Shown: piece by piece, positions 35,801 to 41,899 of the stretch | Position numbering within the stretch: the stretch's first letter is position 1 | Layout of the letters: each line of letters opens with the position of its first letter | NCBI RefSeq assembly: GCF_028372415.1 | Contig: NC_092875.1 | Span: forward strand, 34,118,817-34,182,816 | From: Notamacropus eugenii | Lineage: Eukaryota; Chordata; Mammalia; Diprotodontia; Macropodidae | Reading direction: 5' to 3' | Length of the DNA: 64,000 nt | Program-made: the position numbers and the translations under genes | The notes under the pieces: generated by a model | Database searches by the model: none | The model's input: only the letters and a program-made list of their open reading frames with translations | Told to the model about the DNA's origin: nothing

Positions 35801-38800
35801 AATGACTAGAAGGATATGCCCAAAGAGGCACCATTGTGGAATGGTGCCAACATGGACAGAAGTCTGTGGGCGAGGGCCACAGGCTCTGTGTGCAGTCCAG
35901 GGCTGCACAACGTTGTCATTGGTGGCTTGGGAAAGGCTTTGGGCGATCTGCTGCTTGTGTTTCTGGATGACACAGACTTGGGAGGGACACGGTCATTTTG
36001 ACTGTCATAGACAGTTACACAGAATAGGCAGCGTAACCAGGACAGATGCATGCAGTCTTGGGGGGCCGTCTCCAGACGTCCTGATTCACATCTGGCCCCT
36101 GGAGCCACATGGCTCCAGAGGAGAGAGTGAGGCTGGTGACCTTGCACAGCCTTTCTCATTTCAATCTGGTTCACTTGTATGTCATGACCTCACCTCCCTG
36201 GTGTCAGGGTCCTCTTCCAGGATGAAGGCCAAACAGCAACTCTGGTTTAACACATAACTTCAGATGCACAAGATGGGAAAGACCTGGCTTGTTGGTTGAC
36301 CTTTATTCTGAAAAAAGATCTGGGGGCCTTGGTGGTCTGCAAGCTTGGCTGAGAGGGGTGTCCCTGGCAGGTTGCCCTGAGTGCTCGGCATGGTTCTAGG
36401 TACCACATTTTTAGGAAGGAGAATGTCTGGAGGCCGGCAGAACTGTGACCAGGATGTTGTGTGGGAGAGCAGCTAGGCCCCGGCACAGGCAGGACCAGGG
36501 CCTTGGCCAGTGGTTGCAGGAGACAGGTTCAGGCTAGGTAAAATGAGGCCACTTCCATCTTGTCAGCTCTGAGGGGAGCCTGGGCTGTCCATGGCCTGGG
36601 GCAAACCTACCATTGGACTTTGAGGAAGACTGAATGACCACTGGTCTGCTGCACTGGAGAAGGAATCCTGGCTTGGGCTACAGGGGCGTAAGTCATCCCT
36701 GAGGCCCCTTCCCTTTCTGAGTTGCTGGCAGCCTGAATAGCTCAGAGGCCCAGACTGGGCAGGGTGGTCAGGAGAGCCCTGTATCCAAGGCCACTTTGGA
36801 CACTCGCTGGGCCAACGCCCCTGGAGTGTGCATTTCCTCCTCTGTAAAATGGGGCTGATGAAGAGAGCACTTCAGAGCAAAGCCCAGAGAAACTTTGAGC
36901 TGTGTGTCCCATGGAGAGATCCTCAGAGTGCATTGGCAAAGCAGGATCGCAGTGACAAGCCTCATCTTGTGGGCTTGCAGGAGCAGCATGCAGGCTGCAT
37001 CCTGACAATGGCTGTGGACTCTGGGCTAGCAGCGTGGCTGCTCCCAAGGCTCTTGGGTTGGTGTACAGGAGCATCTGAAGGGAGGCCTGGCCCCTGCTGC
37101 CTCCTGTCTCTCCCCTCGTTGAGCCTAGCTCCTTGAGCTATGCTGCCTGCCCCAGGAGTGATGCTTGGGATGGCCGGCCTCCCCAACGGAGACTGCAGGG
37201 ACTCGGCCTGGGGTTCTTGAGGGTGGTAGTAGACCCAGACTTCCTGTCCCTCTCATCCTATTGATCACAGTTGATTAGCTGCTGGTGGTGCTGAGGAGGC
37301 AGGTGCTCTGAATTCAAGGTCCTGGACACTGTCCAGTCTGGGTCTGAAGGGAGATGTGGTCAGGTTGGCGGTAGTGGTCTGACCTGACTGGTCCATGGCA
37401 TCTCCTGCCTCTCGCTCCAGGGGCCTCACTCCCTCTGTGAAACTCTTGGGGGTCCTGAGAAATAGTGATCCCAAGAGCTTTGGTCTGTTCTGAGCCTCCC
37501 CCCACCCCCATCCAGTCCAACAAGGGCCTGAGCTGTGGGCATGACCCTCACAAGGCCCTGGGGCTACAGAGACAAATGAAGAGCTACCCAGCTCACCCCT
37601 CTCCCCTGAGGAGCTCCCCTTCTGGGGGATACAGATGGGTAGGATTATCTGAAGTTGTAGAGAAGGGTCAGAGAGACCTTCCTGCAGGAGGGGACACCCA
37701 GCTGAGCCTCTGAGTGGGGAGTGAGGAGGGCCCAGAGCAATGCCTGCAGCATCTAGTTTGAAGAATAGTGAGGAAGCTGATCTGACTGGAAGGTTGTACC
37801 TGCAGAGCATCCCCTGAACCCCTGGCGGGGGGGCTCTCACTGCCAAGTCGATGAGCTCGTCTGTTGGGCTGGAGGTGGTAGGGAGAGCCCAAGGCTGAGA
37901 CAGCAAGCAGATTCCCCAGGCTCTTCTCCCCCTGTGACTGTTGTCTGGTCGTGGGCTGTGCACACCCCCGGGGCTCCCAGGAAGCCCTGCCTGCCGTGGC
38001 CTGACTGGCTCTTTCTTGCCTTCTGTCCCCCCAGCCGCCTGTCTTCTCCAGCTTCCAGCACTATGTGGCTGGGCTCCAGTTGCTCATCTCCAGTGTCCTA
38101 GAGCACATCAGAGGGCTCGAGGCTCTTCTGGCTGCACTTAAACTTGAAGAATTGTCCCTAGAAGACCCTGCTGTTTCACAGGTAAGAGGAAGGTGACCTG
38201 GAGCCCCCCTGGGGCATCCCTGTCACTCTCAGGTGCCAGTTCACTGATGGAAAAGGGCCGGCTTAGTGCTGGGTATTAACAGTCAGGGTCTCTCCTCACC
38301 TTCGAGCCCAAGGTTAGGAGAAACAGCAGCCTCTGGGTTTGGATCCGAGGAGCTAAGTTCCAGATCCTGTGGCTGGGTGACCTTAGTTACAAGACTGCTT
38401 TCTGCTTCTTCATCTGCACAATGAGAGGGGGGGACTGGGGCCTGTCCCAGGGCACCCGTCTTGGAAGTGGACAATCAGCTTGGGTCTCTCAAAAGCTGTG
38501 GAAGGTTTGAAGAGCCCTTCGCAGATGTGACTTTGCATCATCCTAGGATGACCCTCTGGGAGGGCTCGTGTTACTTTCAAGGGGTTAGTGTTTTTAAATG
38601 AAGGAAACTGAAAATATTGTTATATAGTTGTCAGAATCTTAAAGTTAACAAGTGTATAGACCCCTTGAAGTCATCCACAGGGAGGTCCTTGGACTGCGAG
38701 CTAAAGATCTTAGTACTATACTATACTGTGCATATTAGCACCAACGTGGTGCCTTAAAACGATGATGACAGTTGCTGCCCTAGGCAGCTCCTTGACATTT

Positions 38801-40178
38801 ACCAAGTGCGTGGCGTTAGTGTTTGATCCTTACACCAGCCCTGGCAGGGAGGCGCTAGTGGCGTCCTCACTTTGCAGATGGTGAAACTGAAACATGGGGA
38901 AAGTGACTTGACCAGGGTCACAGCTAGTAGATGTCTGCAGCTGGATTTAAACTGGGTCTTCCTGGTTCTGGTTCTGTCCTCCACTTAGCCTTTGCTGTGC
39001 TTAATTTTATTTACAATAAGTGATGCATAGAAATTACTGGGCCCCCGGCTCCCGAGAAACATGGGCATGGGCTCCTAACCTCATGCAGAAAAATGAAGGC
39101 ACTTTTTAATTACTTCCTGTATGCCAAGCACTAGGGCTACACACGGAAGAGGGGAGACCATTTCTGCTCTCAGGGATCTCCACGCCAACACACAAGGGGG
39201 TCAGTTGTGCAGCCGGCCAAAGGGCCAGGGCCTTCAGCTGTCTCAGTGAGTCAGATGAGACCAAGGAGTCACCAGGGGGCAGAGAAAGCACATTTACACT
39301 CAAATCGGTGTTTTTAGATCCTAGCTGGTTTCTTTTCCTCAGCTGAGCCTAAAGGAATTGGCATGGAAGGCCTGGCCAGGAAATAGTTTATTAAATCTGG
39401 TGCCCTCCCTCCCCCACTGCTCTTCTTCCTTCTCTCCTTCCTGCCTTCCTGTTTCACCTTACAGTGGAAATATGGGGCTGTGCTTCTTTGCCTCAGTGGT
39501 TATGGGCGGCTGACTTGTTGCCTCAGGTGCCCAGACACCATCTGTGCTGGTGGGCTTGGTCACTGTGGAGGAGGGGCTGCTGCCTAGGATTGCCCTGACT
39601 TTAAGTATGGGAAGGAGCCCTAGCAAGGCCTAGGGCTGACCCAGGCATGTCTGAGGGTCAAGGGTGGGGTGGAGTGGGAGAGGCTTGATTCTTGTACAGA
39701 GTGTCGCTGGTCTATCTCATTCTCTCATCTCTTCTGCTTCCCTCATGTACAATCCAGCCTTTATAACAAAGGATCAGAAAGACAACTGGGCTGTGGTTCT
39801 GAAGCTGGCCGGGCTCCTGGGGGGGTGGGGGGGTGGCCAGCACCTCCATTTTCCATAGGAGATCTCATGCTCATAGGTGCATATACACATCCCACCCTCT
39901 TTCCCTCCAGGGCCTACCAGGCAAGCTGTGGTCCTTGCATTTCCTGGAGTGTTGGTGGCATCCTGACTCCTTGGTAGAGGGGGTTCTGGGCACTTGTGGG
40001 GGGCTCTGGGCAGGCCCCGCAGGCCTTGGCCAGCATCCTCTTGTCTCTCTCTCTGTAGGAGGAGAAGTTCACCAGGACTGTGCATGGGAAGGTGCAGAGC
40101 AGCTACCAGCACTCGCTGCAGGAGATTGGGGAGCTGCTGAAAAAGCGGCTGGAGACCATGAAGAAGCTCAAAGTGTAA
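5746..40178 (+). CDS. NAA25: NAA25, NatB auxiliary subunit (coding span, exons 2-24; exon 1 outside window)
   Basis: NAA25 (MDM20/C12orf30) is the large TPR-type auxiliary subunit of the NatB N-terminal acetyltransferase. It wraps the catalytic subunit NAA20 and helps place it on ribosomes, where NatB acetylates Met-Asp/Glu/Asn/Gln N termini. The joined exons match the human protein, as I remember it, almost throughout: DYLDNGNNKMAIQQADKLL at the start, then NPYYFWSVMSLIMQ, FKKFGDKPCCFTDLKVF, THSPSNAQFKLLLVRIY, SEYIIQAYKYGAFEKIPEF, and LLKKRLETMKKLKV-stop at the end. The visible exons give 2858 bp with the stop. Adding a 58-nt first exon as in human gives about 971 residues (human 972). Helical TPR-like repeats fill roughly the first half; a Lys-rich stretch lies near residue 867. 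All junctions are GT/AG and phases agree, so the gene looks intact. Residue numbers in the exon entries assume the human-length exon 1. Confidence 0.97.
5878..5925 (+). repeat. (CA)n-like microsatellite
   Basis: Short impure run of 'cacgcacgcacacacatgca' type in intron 2. Confidence 0.8.
6095..6200 (+). repeat. L2 LINE fragment
   Basis: 'aaaactcagctcaaatgcca' followed by 'ccttctgctgaaagc' is the familiar L2 3'-region phrase. The rest of intron 2 (5832-6441) shows nothing else apart from the CA run. Confidence 0.6.
6442..6580 (+). CDS. NAA25: NAA25 exon 3
   Basis: 139 bp, residues about 49-95. Reads VLKAIGLQRTGKQDD and EVAALEPTDDNSLQALTILY, ending HR plus the first base of a Pro codon. Acceptor is cctccgtag; donor is gtgggt, weaker than the other donors of this gene. 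Confidence 0.95.
7245..7480 (+). repeat. L2 LINE 3' fragment
   Basis: 'gagctcagctgagatgccac' and later 'tccctgagggcaggatggtt' follow the order of an L2 3' end. It is diverged. It is the only repeat recognised in intron 3 (6581-7560). Confidence 0.55.
7561..7679 (+). CDS. NAA25: NAA25 exon 4
   Basis: 119 bp, residues about 95-134. Reads ELVTKLYEAAVKKVPNSEEY then HSHLFMAYARVGEYKKMQQ, a typical TPR helix pair. Donor gtgagt; phase 0 at the end. Confidence 0.97.
7850..8075 (+). repeat. MIR/THER1-type SINE
   Basis: Nearly full core: 'tttacaaagtgctttattta', 'gatcctcacaaccctgtgat', 'aacacagctagcatctgagg', 'ttgaacctgggtcttcctaa'. Confidence 0.75.
8370..8490 (+). repeat. L2 LINE 3' end fragment
   Basis: 'ctccctgagagcaggggcta', then 'tctgtattcccagctcttgg' and 'gaatagctgagtaaaggctc' follow the L2 3'-terminal order. 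Confidence 0.6.
8595..8760 (+). repeat. SINE/MIR-like 'tttattaaacac' element
   Basis: 'caagcatttattaaacacgt' followed by 'gccctctgggagttcatagt' is the start and middle of a repeat common in marsupial DNA. The rest of intron 4 (8760-10008) is AT-moderate sequence with no feature I recognise. Confidence 0.5.
10009..10083 (+). CDS. NAA25: NAA25 exon 5
   Basis: 75 bp, exactly 25 codons, residues about 135-159: AGMALYKIVPKNPYY then FWSVMSLIMQ. Phase 0 at both ends, so skipping it would keep the frame. Acceptor ctctttcag, donor gtgagt. Confidence 0.97.
10084..11080 (+). other. NAA25: NAA25 intron 5
   Basis: About 1 kb without any repeat, RNA gene or coding signal that I recognise. Confidence 0.7.
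11081..11188 (+). CDS. NAA25: NAA25 exon 6
   Basis: 108 bp, 36 codons, residues about 160-195: SISAQDENLSKTMFLPLAER then MVEKMVKEDKIEAEAE. Phase 0 at both ends. The donor gtaggt was chosen because the next exon supplies Val-Glu-Leu. Confidence 0.95.
11575..11660 (+). repeat. L2-like 3' end fragment
   Basis: 'cccatagtaggtgctttcta' with preceding 'ccttggcatttagtgcagcc' resembles the last part of L2 or MIR. Intron 6 holds nothing else I can name. Confidence 0.45.
11939..12017 (+). CDS. NAA25: NAA25 exon 7
   Basis: 79 bp, residues about 196-222: VELYYMILERLGKYQEALDV then IRGKLG, plus one base of the next Glu codon. Acceptor ctcctcag, donor gtaatg. Confidence 0.96.
12215..12345 (+). repeat. MIR-type SINE remnant
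   Basis: 'cccctccttttacaggagga', then 'cagggtctgaactgggatcc'. It is the only repeat recognised in intron 7; 12350-13408 shows nothing else. Confidence 0.6.
13409..13520 (+). CDS. NAA25: NAA25 exon 8
   Basis: 112 bp, residues about 222-259: EKLTSELQSRENKCMAMYKK then LSRWPECNALSRRLLLK, ending with two bases of Asn. Acceptor ggttgtag, donor gtgagt. Confidence 0.96.
13742..13831 (+). CDS. NAA25: NAA25 exon 9
   Basis: 90 bp, residues about 259-289: SDDWQFYLTYFDSVFQLIDE then AWTPPAEGE. Donor gtaagt. Separated from exon 8 by a short intron of 221 bp. Confidence 0.96.
13832..14300 (+). other. NAA25: NAA25 intron 9
   Basis: 469 bp with no recognised repeat. Near 14130-14160 it has 'gtcaataaagcttgttaaaa', a chance-looking poly(A) hexamer within the intron. 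Confidence 0.6.
14301..14470 (+). CDS. NAA25: NAA25 exon 10
   Basis: 170 bp, residues about 289-346: SLEGEVHYSAEEAVKFIEER then SSRHLRGPYLARLELIRRLR and GCNDEHKLG. Acceptor gtccccag, donor gtgagg. The donor lies only 38 bp from a 40-bp tandem repeat. Confidence 0.96.
14509..14790 (+). repeat. 40-bp minisatellite, about 7 copies
   Basis: Head-to-tail copies of a 40-bp unit with 'gggcagctctgtggtgctcc' and 'cgtggtggggaggtggcaga'. The period is exact where copies are cleanest (14701, 14741). It sits just inside intron 10 and gives several meaningless open frames on both strands. Confidence 0.92.
15018..15075 (+). repeat. Impure (CA/CG)n run
   Basis: 'cacacgcgtgcacgcacgca' type alternating purine-pyrimidine tract in intron 10. 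The rest of intron 10 to 15685 shows only a possible MIR scrap near 15405-15445. Confidence 0.7.
15686..15798 (+). CDS. NAA25: NAA25 exon 11
   Basis: 113 bp, residues about 346-383: DPEELMFQYFKKFGDKPCC then FTDLKVFVDLLPASQCTK. Acceptor tctcctag, donor gtaaga; ends in phase 0. Confidence 0.97.
16130..16405 (+). repeat. CORE-SINE, near full length
   Basis: tRNA-derived head and core: 'ggcctgagtttaagtccagc', 'gtgaccccgggcaagtcact', 'aatttcctcatctgtaaatt', then the CORE tail 'gtaaagtactcagtgcagtg' and 'agtaggtgcttaataaatgc'. Confidence 0.8.
16480..16640 (+). repeat. MIR-type SINE remnant
   Basis: 'aagtttgcaaagccttctcc', 'cattttcctaatgaggaaag', 'gactttgcccaagagacagg' follow the MIR order. Confidence 0.6.
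17505..17700 (+). repeat. L2 LINE 3' end
   Basis: 'gtctcccccatgagaggaca' and 'tggtaggcacttaataaagg', closing with a short ATTGATT run, match an L2 3' terminus. Confidence 0.65.
18063..18193 (+). mobile_element. hAT (Charlie-like) nonautonomous remnant
   Basis: 'ctcttaaatgcacaaaataa', 'aggattacaaggaaactatg' and 'gtccacggacccaggtgaag' match a widespread mammalian/marsupial nonautonomous DNA element whose ends resemble 'caggggttcttaacctgg'. A related copy in the other orientation lies at 45450-45600. Confidence 0.5.
18200..18370 (+). repeat. L2 LINE internal fragment
   Basis: 'ctagtcatgtcactcttgac', 'acagtggtctcctgtgccta', 'ctcaaggccctgaacac' follow the L2 ORF2 end. Confidence 0.6.
18440..18760 (+). 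repeat. L3/CR1 LINE 3' fragment
   Basis: 'gagctgtccagtcatggaag', 'gctgtcatagggggtagccc' and 'atggaaggtcttcacacag' fit the CR1/L3 3' end phrase (gagctgtcc... ggaggtcttcaagc). Old and diverged. Confidence 0.5.
18765..18940 (+). repeat. CORE-SINE/MIR remnant
   Basis: 'gactctgggcaagtcccact', 'tagttcctcatctgaaaagt', 'gtatcaaatgagaaaaatct', 'aaagtgatttatgaatgcta'. Confidence 0.7.
19040..19225 (+). repeat. L2 LINE 3' end fragment
   Basis: 'ccttgagctctgtgaaggca' and 'tctctgcacacagtaggctt' match the L2 tail. 19230-19759 at the end of intron 11 shows nothing else recognised. Confidence 0.55.
19760..19967 (+). CDS. NAA25: NAA25 exon 12
   Basis: 208 bp, residues about 384-453: FINQLLGEVPLSTPTEDKLA then LPADIRGLQQHLCVVQLMRL and LRYQHGLEFG. 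Acceptor ccttggcag, donor gtgagt. Confidence 0.97.
20385..20560 (+). repeat. MIR-type SINE remnant
   Basis: 'ttaggacactgaggccaaga', 'ccttccctgaggtcatgtag', 'gaggcagagccaggatcgga'. Confidence 0.65.
20640..21830 (-). repeat. L1 3' region, antisense (marsupial type)
   Basis: About 1.2 kb follows the antisense marsupial L1 3' order: 'tacatcatttccacatatgc', 'catgcccatagttccccacc', 'gttttctcagctccacatca', 'tgtttcgatttgtatttctt', 'attttgtttgtgcaaaaaag', 'tccatctggggttgattgtg'. LINE sense is minus; the copy is old and truncated. Confidence 0.7.
21954..22043 (+). CDS. NAA25: NAA25 exon 13
   Basis: 90 bp, residues about 453-483: KSCLKTELQFSDYYCLLAVH then MLTDMWLEA. Acceptor tttccag, donor gtatac, one of the weaker donors. 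Confidence 0.96.
22044..22594 (+). other. NAA25: NAA25 intron 13
   Basis: 551 bp with no repeat or gene signal that I recognise. Ends in a T-rich tract and ccag. Confidence 0.7.
22595..22775 (+). CDS. NAA25: NAA25 exon 14
   Basis: 181 bp, residues about 483-543: EERAAWQALTLLEEGL then THSPSNAQFKLLLVRIY and VVDLYSSLDAKHIQHDTIG. Donor gtgggt. Confidence 0.97.
22895..23035 (+). repeat. CORE-SINE remnant
   Basis: 'atgggttcagattctggctt', 'ctctgtaaaatgagggagtt', 'ggagtctcttctagctagaa' are SINE core and tail. Confidence 0.65.
23433..23564 (+). repeat. 66-bp tandem duplication
   Basis: Two copies of a unit with 'aggctgagtcacccatca' or 'aggctgagccacccatcc' and 'cctggtggcctccc' or 'cctggcggcctccc', offset by 66 bp. 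It ends about 50 bp before exon 15. Confidence 0.88.
23618..23717 (+). CDS. NAA25: NAA25 exon 15
   Basis: 100 bp, residues about 543-576: YLLTRYAEPLGQYAAASQAC then NFALRFFHSNQKD. Acceptor cttccag, donor gtaagt; ends in phase 0 before a long intron of 4779 bp. Confidence 0.97.
24685..24790 (+). repeat. L2-type 3' end fragment
   Basis: 'cacttggcacagaaaagatg' and 'attaacaaatgtttattgac' are an L2 or MIR tail. Between 23718 and 24680 and between 24800 and 25680 I see nothing I can name with confidence. Confidence 0.5.
25685..25705 (+). other. NAA25: Candidate 21-nt microexon in NAA25 intron 15
   Basis: A 21-nt segment lies between a good acceptor (ttctggctttgtgtccag) and a strong donor (gtaaga). 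It is in frame with exons 15 and 16 and would add RAEEIFE between residues 576 and 577. This is inference from splice signals only; no known isoform is recalled. Confidence 0.3.
26300..26338 (+). repeat. (GT)n microsatellite
   Basis: Impure TG run, 'cgtgcatgtgtgcgtgtgtg', in intron 15. Confidence 0.8.
26895..26979 (+). other. NAA25: Candidate 85-nt cryptic (poison) exon in NAA25 intron 15
   Basis: An 85-nt segment is bounded by a pyrimidine-rich acceptor (ctgatccccctccag) and a gtaagg donor. In the frame set by exon 15 it meets a TAG near its end, so inclusion would truncate NAA25 and should trigger nonsense-mediated decay. A second frame is open (starts MTQADMKEIQLS). Splice-signal inference only. 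Confidence 0.3.
27271..27284 (+). repeat. Poly-C run (14 C)
   Basis: Fourteen uninterrupted C bases in intron 15. Confidence 0.95.
27430..27575. promoter_or_regulatory. CpG-rich candidate conserved noncoding element
   Basis: About 145 bp with some nine CpGs in CpG-poor surroundings, and no match to the repeat families seen here. It has the inverted repeat gcgcc-cct-ggcgc at 27523-27535. The contrast suggests a constrained regulatory segment; function is not known. Confidence 0.3.
28497..28648 (+). CDS. NAA25: NAA25 exon 16
   Basis: 152 bp, residues about 577-627: TSEYIIQAYKYGAFEKIPEF then FRNRLNNSLHFAQVRTERML and DLLLEAN. Acceptor tctccccag, donor gtgagt. Confidence 0.97.
29035..29215 (+). 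repeat. CORE-SINE
   Basis: 'ttggattgggagtcagagga', 'ccttgggaccataaacaagt', 'ccagctctgaccctgggatc'. It is the only clear repeat of intron 16 (28649-29329). Confidence 0.65.
29330..29455 (+). CDS. NAA25: NAA25 exon 17
   Basis: 126 bp, residues about 627-669: STTLEESIKSMSLSPEEDD then IPWKDLRDNRDLHVFFTWDP. Acceptor gtcacag, donor gtaatt, a weak donor for this gene. Confidence 0.95.
29634..29877 (+). CDS. NAA25: NAA25 exon 18
   Basis: 244 bp, residues about 669-750, the longest internal exon: DVSEEHKKLSLEEETLWLRI, LRLVSGLPALSHPVEPKNSD, then a linker-like TTENGVSSKIDIIRSLLRQL and GKRFVGRKVQ. Its end reads VGRKVQ where human, as I recall it, has IEKDIQ. Acceptor gtcttaag, donor gtacag. Confidence 0.96.
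30100..31640 (-). repeat. L3/CR1 LINE remnant, antisense
   Basis: About 1.5 kb follows the antisense CR1/L3 order: 'cctgtcctccagatctggcc', 'gtccactaaggctctcgagt', 'ttttacatttacttcaaatt', 'gtgatagaccctagaaccc', 'tctgccagctctttcaggac', 'ctcttactgtctccttaatt'. No intact reading frame remains. It fills most of intron 18. Confidence 0.6.
31735..31940 (+). repeat. CORE-SINE
   Basis: 'ccttgtggtgcagtggaaaa', 'gacctgtgttcaaattctga', 'gtgactttgggcaagttagt', 'tccatttcctctctgtaaaa'. 31940-32321 holds only a further SINE scrap near 31975-32045. Confidence 0.75.
32322..32445 (+). CDS. NAA25: NAA25 exon 19
   Basis: 124 bp, residues about 751-792: YPFLGPVPTRMAGFFSSGCC then QCQTSSFYLVSDIYELDTNG. Cys-rich patch CCQCQ (human CSQCQ as recalled). 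Acceptor ctctccag, donor gtaaga. Confidence 0.97.
32459..32522 (+). repeat. (TG)n microsatellite
   Basis: Impure TG run starting 14 bp after the exon 19 donor. Confidence 0.85.
33000..33310. promoter_or_regulatory. AT-rich candidate conserved noncoding element
   Basis: About 300 bp of intron 19 without recognised repeats. It carries several homeodomain-like TAATTA/TTAATT cores: 'catgttaatttaccgttaat', 'cttctagctaattccatttg', 'ctaaattaattaatctccgc'. Suggestive of an enhancer; not shown. Confidence 0.25.
33479..33544 (+). CDS. NAA25: NAA25 exon 20
   Basis: 66 bp, residues about 792-814: DTTEIQERIGNSFESLLEQ then LR. Length is a multiple of three, so skipping would keep the frame. Acceptor catttcag, donor gtaagt. 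Confidence 0.95.
33958..34170 (+). repeat. 102-bp tandem duplication
   Basis: Two adjacent copies, offset 102 bp, of a unit starting 'gagatcttaaagaaggagga' and ending 'cttggcag'. The second copy carries about 9 extra bases. Each copy ends in an acceptor-like motif, shortly before the true exon 21 acceptor at 34216. Confidence 0.9.
34217..34314 (+). CDS. NAA25: NAA25 exon 21
   Basis: 98 bp, residues about 814-846: EAFSQCKGDILEVEDRSLKT then HPSILENLVFFVE. Acceptor ttcttgcag, donor gtgagc; ends in phase 0. Confidence 0.96.
34720..34990 (+). repeat. CORE-SINE plus MIR-like segment
   Basis: 'gagtcggaggacctgaattc' starts a SINE. It passes into 'aagcacctactgtgtgccag' and 'aagagctcctagtctaatgg', another common marsupial repeat phrase. 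It lies in intron 21. Confidence 0.65.
35136..35246 (+). CDS. NAA25: NAA25 exon 22
   Basis: 111 bp, 37 codons, residues about 847-883: TVSIVLWVTSYCDSVLQPYK then LNLQKRKKKKKETNPLM. The Lys-rich stretch is conserved in human. The frame stays open past the donor gtaata into the intron, but the strong match ends at the donor. Confidence 0.97.
36050..36245 (+). repeat. Marsupial non-LTR element 3' end (family uncertain)
   Basis: 'ggctccagaggagagagtga', 'ggctggtgaccttgcacagc', 'gtcatgacctcacctccctg', 'gtcctcttccaggatgaagg' match a repeat I know from marsupial DNA, probably RTE- or L2-like. The family is not settled. Confidence 0.5.
37500..37760 (+). repeat. MIR-like medium repeat
   Basis: 'ggccctggggctacagagac' and 'ctgaggagctccccttctgg' follow the middle of the common 'cctactgtgtgccag' repeat. 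Other parts of intron 22 (35250-38034) hold an L2-like stretch near 35340-35550 and a SINE scrap near 36790-36880. Confidence 0.5.
38035..38181 (+). CDS. NAA25: NAA25 exon 23
   Basis: 147 bp, 49 codons, residues about 884-932: PPVFSSFQHYVAGLQLLISS then IRGLEALLAALKLEELSLED. Acceptor tccccccag, donor gtaaga. Phase 0 at both ends. Confidence 0.95.
38310..38430 (+). repeat. CORE-SINE fragment
   Basis: 'ctgtggctgggtgaccttag' and 'gcttcttcatctgcacaatg' are worn SINE core phrases. Confidence 0.55.
38775..38970 (+). repeat. MIR-type SINE
   Basis: 'gcagatggtgaaactgaaac', 'acttgaccagggtcacagct', 'tggatttaaactgggtcttc'. A further MIR-like piece lies at 39095-39190 ('tgtatgccaagcactaggg'). The rest of intron 23 shows nothing recognised. 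Confidence 0.7.
40059..40178 (+). CDS. NAA25: NAA25 exon 24 (last coding exon)
   Basis: 120 bp with the stop, residues about 933-971: EEKFTRTVHGKVQSSYQHSL then QEIGELLKKRLETMKKLKV and TAA at 40176-40178. Acceptor ctctgtag. Confidence 0.97.
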   Translation, partial: EEKFTRTVHGKVQSSYQHSLQEIGELLKKRLETMKKLKV

Positions 40179-41189
40179 CTGCGAGGCCTGCACCGCCCGG
40201 AAAGACCCCGGGGCAGGCGCTGACCCCAGCGGAGCATCGCCAGCCTCCCGTGCAGTGCCGGGGGCCAGAGCTTCCTCCTCCAATGCATGAAGGACTTGGA
40301 TCTTGAATTGATTTTTTAGGTATTAACTGTATGCAGCTGATTAAATTATTGTACATAAACCGGAAGCCGAGCCCTCCCCTAGGTCTGACCACTTTTTATA
40401 CGTGTTCATTAAGCTGATGGCAGCAACTAGAGAAACCCTCCTCTTCTTCCTTTCCATCTCCAGAAACTTCTGGGGCTTGTTTTTAGAAGCAGCAATAGTG
40501 ACTCAGAAATAAAAGCCTCGGCCTCCCCAGGAGGGAGAGTAGGGATCTGACCTGGCTTAGAAAGAGCAGACAGCAGAGAGGCCTGCTGGCTTGGGACCCA
40601 TCTCTCTTCCTCCCAGAGCTTCCCAGGGGATGGGGCTGAGGAGCCTCTGCCCTGGACGTGCAGGTATGTCCCTGGTATCGATGCCAGCCGGCCAGGCACG
40701 AGAGAGCCGGCAGGTCTGGCTGCACTGGCCTCTGGCCTCTGGCCCCTGCCCCGTGCCCGTGTTTGAAATCTGAACCAGGATAGGGAGGCAGAGGAAGCAG
40801 CTGTCCAGGGGAGAGAGAGGAGCATGGACCATCTCCAAGCCTGCTCCTGACTAGCCCAGCCTCGTCCACAGTGTCCACGGTTTGGGAATGACGGGACAGG
40901 AGTCACTGTTGGAAAGCCAGAGACGTGATGTGAATAGTTTATGCAAGTGAAGCCCTGTACCACTGTTGCTGATTTCTTCAGTCATATACTACAATCAGTT
41001 CATGAATTAAAAACTAAAAAAGGTGCTTGAAAATGAAGGCTTAGTGCTTGAGGACCTTTACTAATGGGGCCGAGCAGGGAGGAAGCGAGCAGAGCTCTAG
41101 GCAATGTCCAAGAGCCCCTGGAGCTTTCTGTGTGATGAGGCAGAAATCCCCTCCATCCTGGGCAGGGGAGGGGCAGCCCTGCTCACCAG

Positions 41190-41327
41190 GAGGAGCCTGA
41201 GCTGGCAACCTTTGGAGGCGGTGCCCTGACCATGCCCCTTCCCCTGCCTGGGCACTGGGGGGAGCCTGAGCTGGCTGCCTTTGGAGGCAGTTCCCTGACC
41301 ATACCCCTTCCTCTGCCTGGGCACCAG
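41190..41327 (+). repeat. 69-bp tandem duplication in NAA25 3' UTR
   Basis: Two copies of a unit starting 'gagcctgagctggc' and containing 'cctttggaggc', 'ccctgaccat' and 'cccctgcctgggcac'. Offset is about 69 bp. Confidence 0.9.
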
Positions 41328-41845
41328 GGGCGCGTGAGGCTGGCTTCTTCCTTGACCCTCAAACTACACGCAGGATTATAACGACATCTTTTTCTCCAAT
41401 GAAATTTGACCATTTTTTTTATTTCTTGGAAAGGTTGGGAAAAAAAATCTTCCTATGCAAAAACCACTTGCTTTTTTGGTCCTCCTGGCTTCAAGAGACC
41501 TTGGAGGCTTTTAGAAATCTGTGATCTGGCCTAGAGTAATTGATTCTCCTATTTAAAATTTGGAAGAAAGTTGAAAAGGATCATACCCCTTCCTCCAAAA
41601 AGACTTCTTAGAAGTGCTAGATCTTTGACACCTGGGACTCTGGAAGAGAGATGTTCTTGTGGGAAATGCCAGTGGTCAGTCTCCTGGACCGCCATCCACA
41701 AAGGAAGGATGAAGACCGAATATTCAAAGTGTGATGGACTTGAATATGGTTTGGCTACAGTCTCCAACCTCTTGGGGGTTGGGGGGGGGGCGCAAAATGC
41801 AGCCTTTTGAGCAAAGCTTTTGGAGGGGGCGGGGTGTGGGTGGGT

Positions 41846-41848
<3 letters not shown>

Positions 41849-41897
<49 letters not shown>
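41849..41897 (+). repeat. (TG)n microsatellite
   Basis: About 23 pure TG units in the NAA25 3' UTR. Confidence 0.95.

Positions 41898-41899
<2 letters not shown>

Noticed and set aside
35157-35801. 214-residue frame starting within NAA25 exon 22
   Set aside because: The first part is genuine exon 22. The rest runs past a gtaata donor into intron, and exon 23 restores the match to human NAA25.
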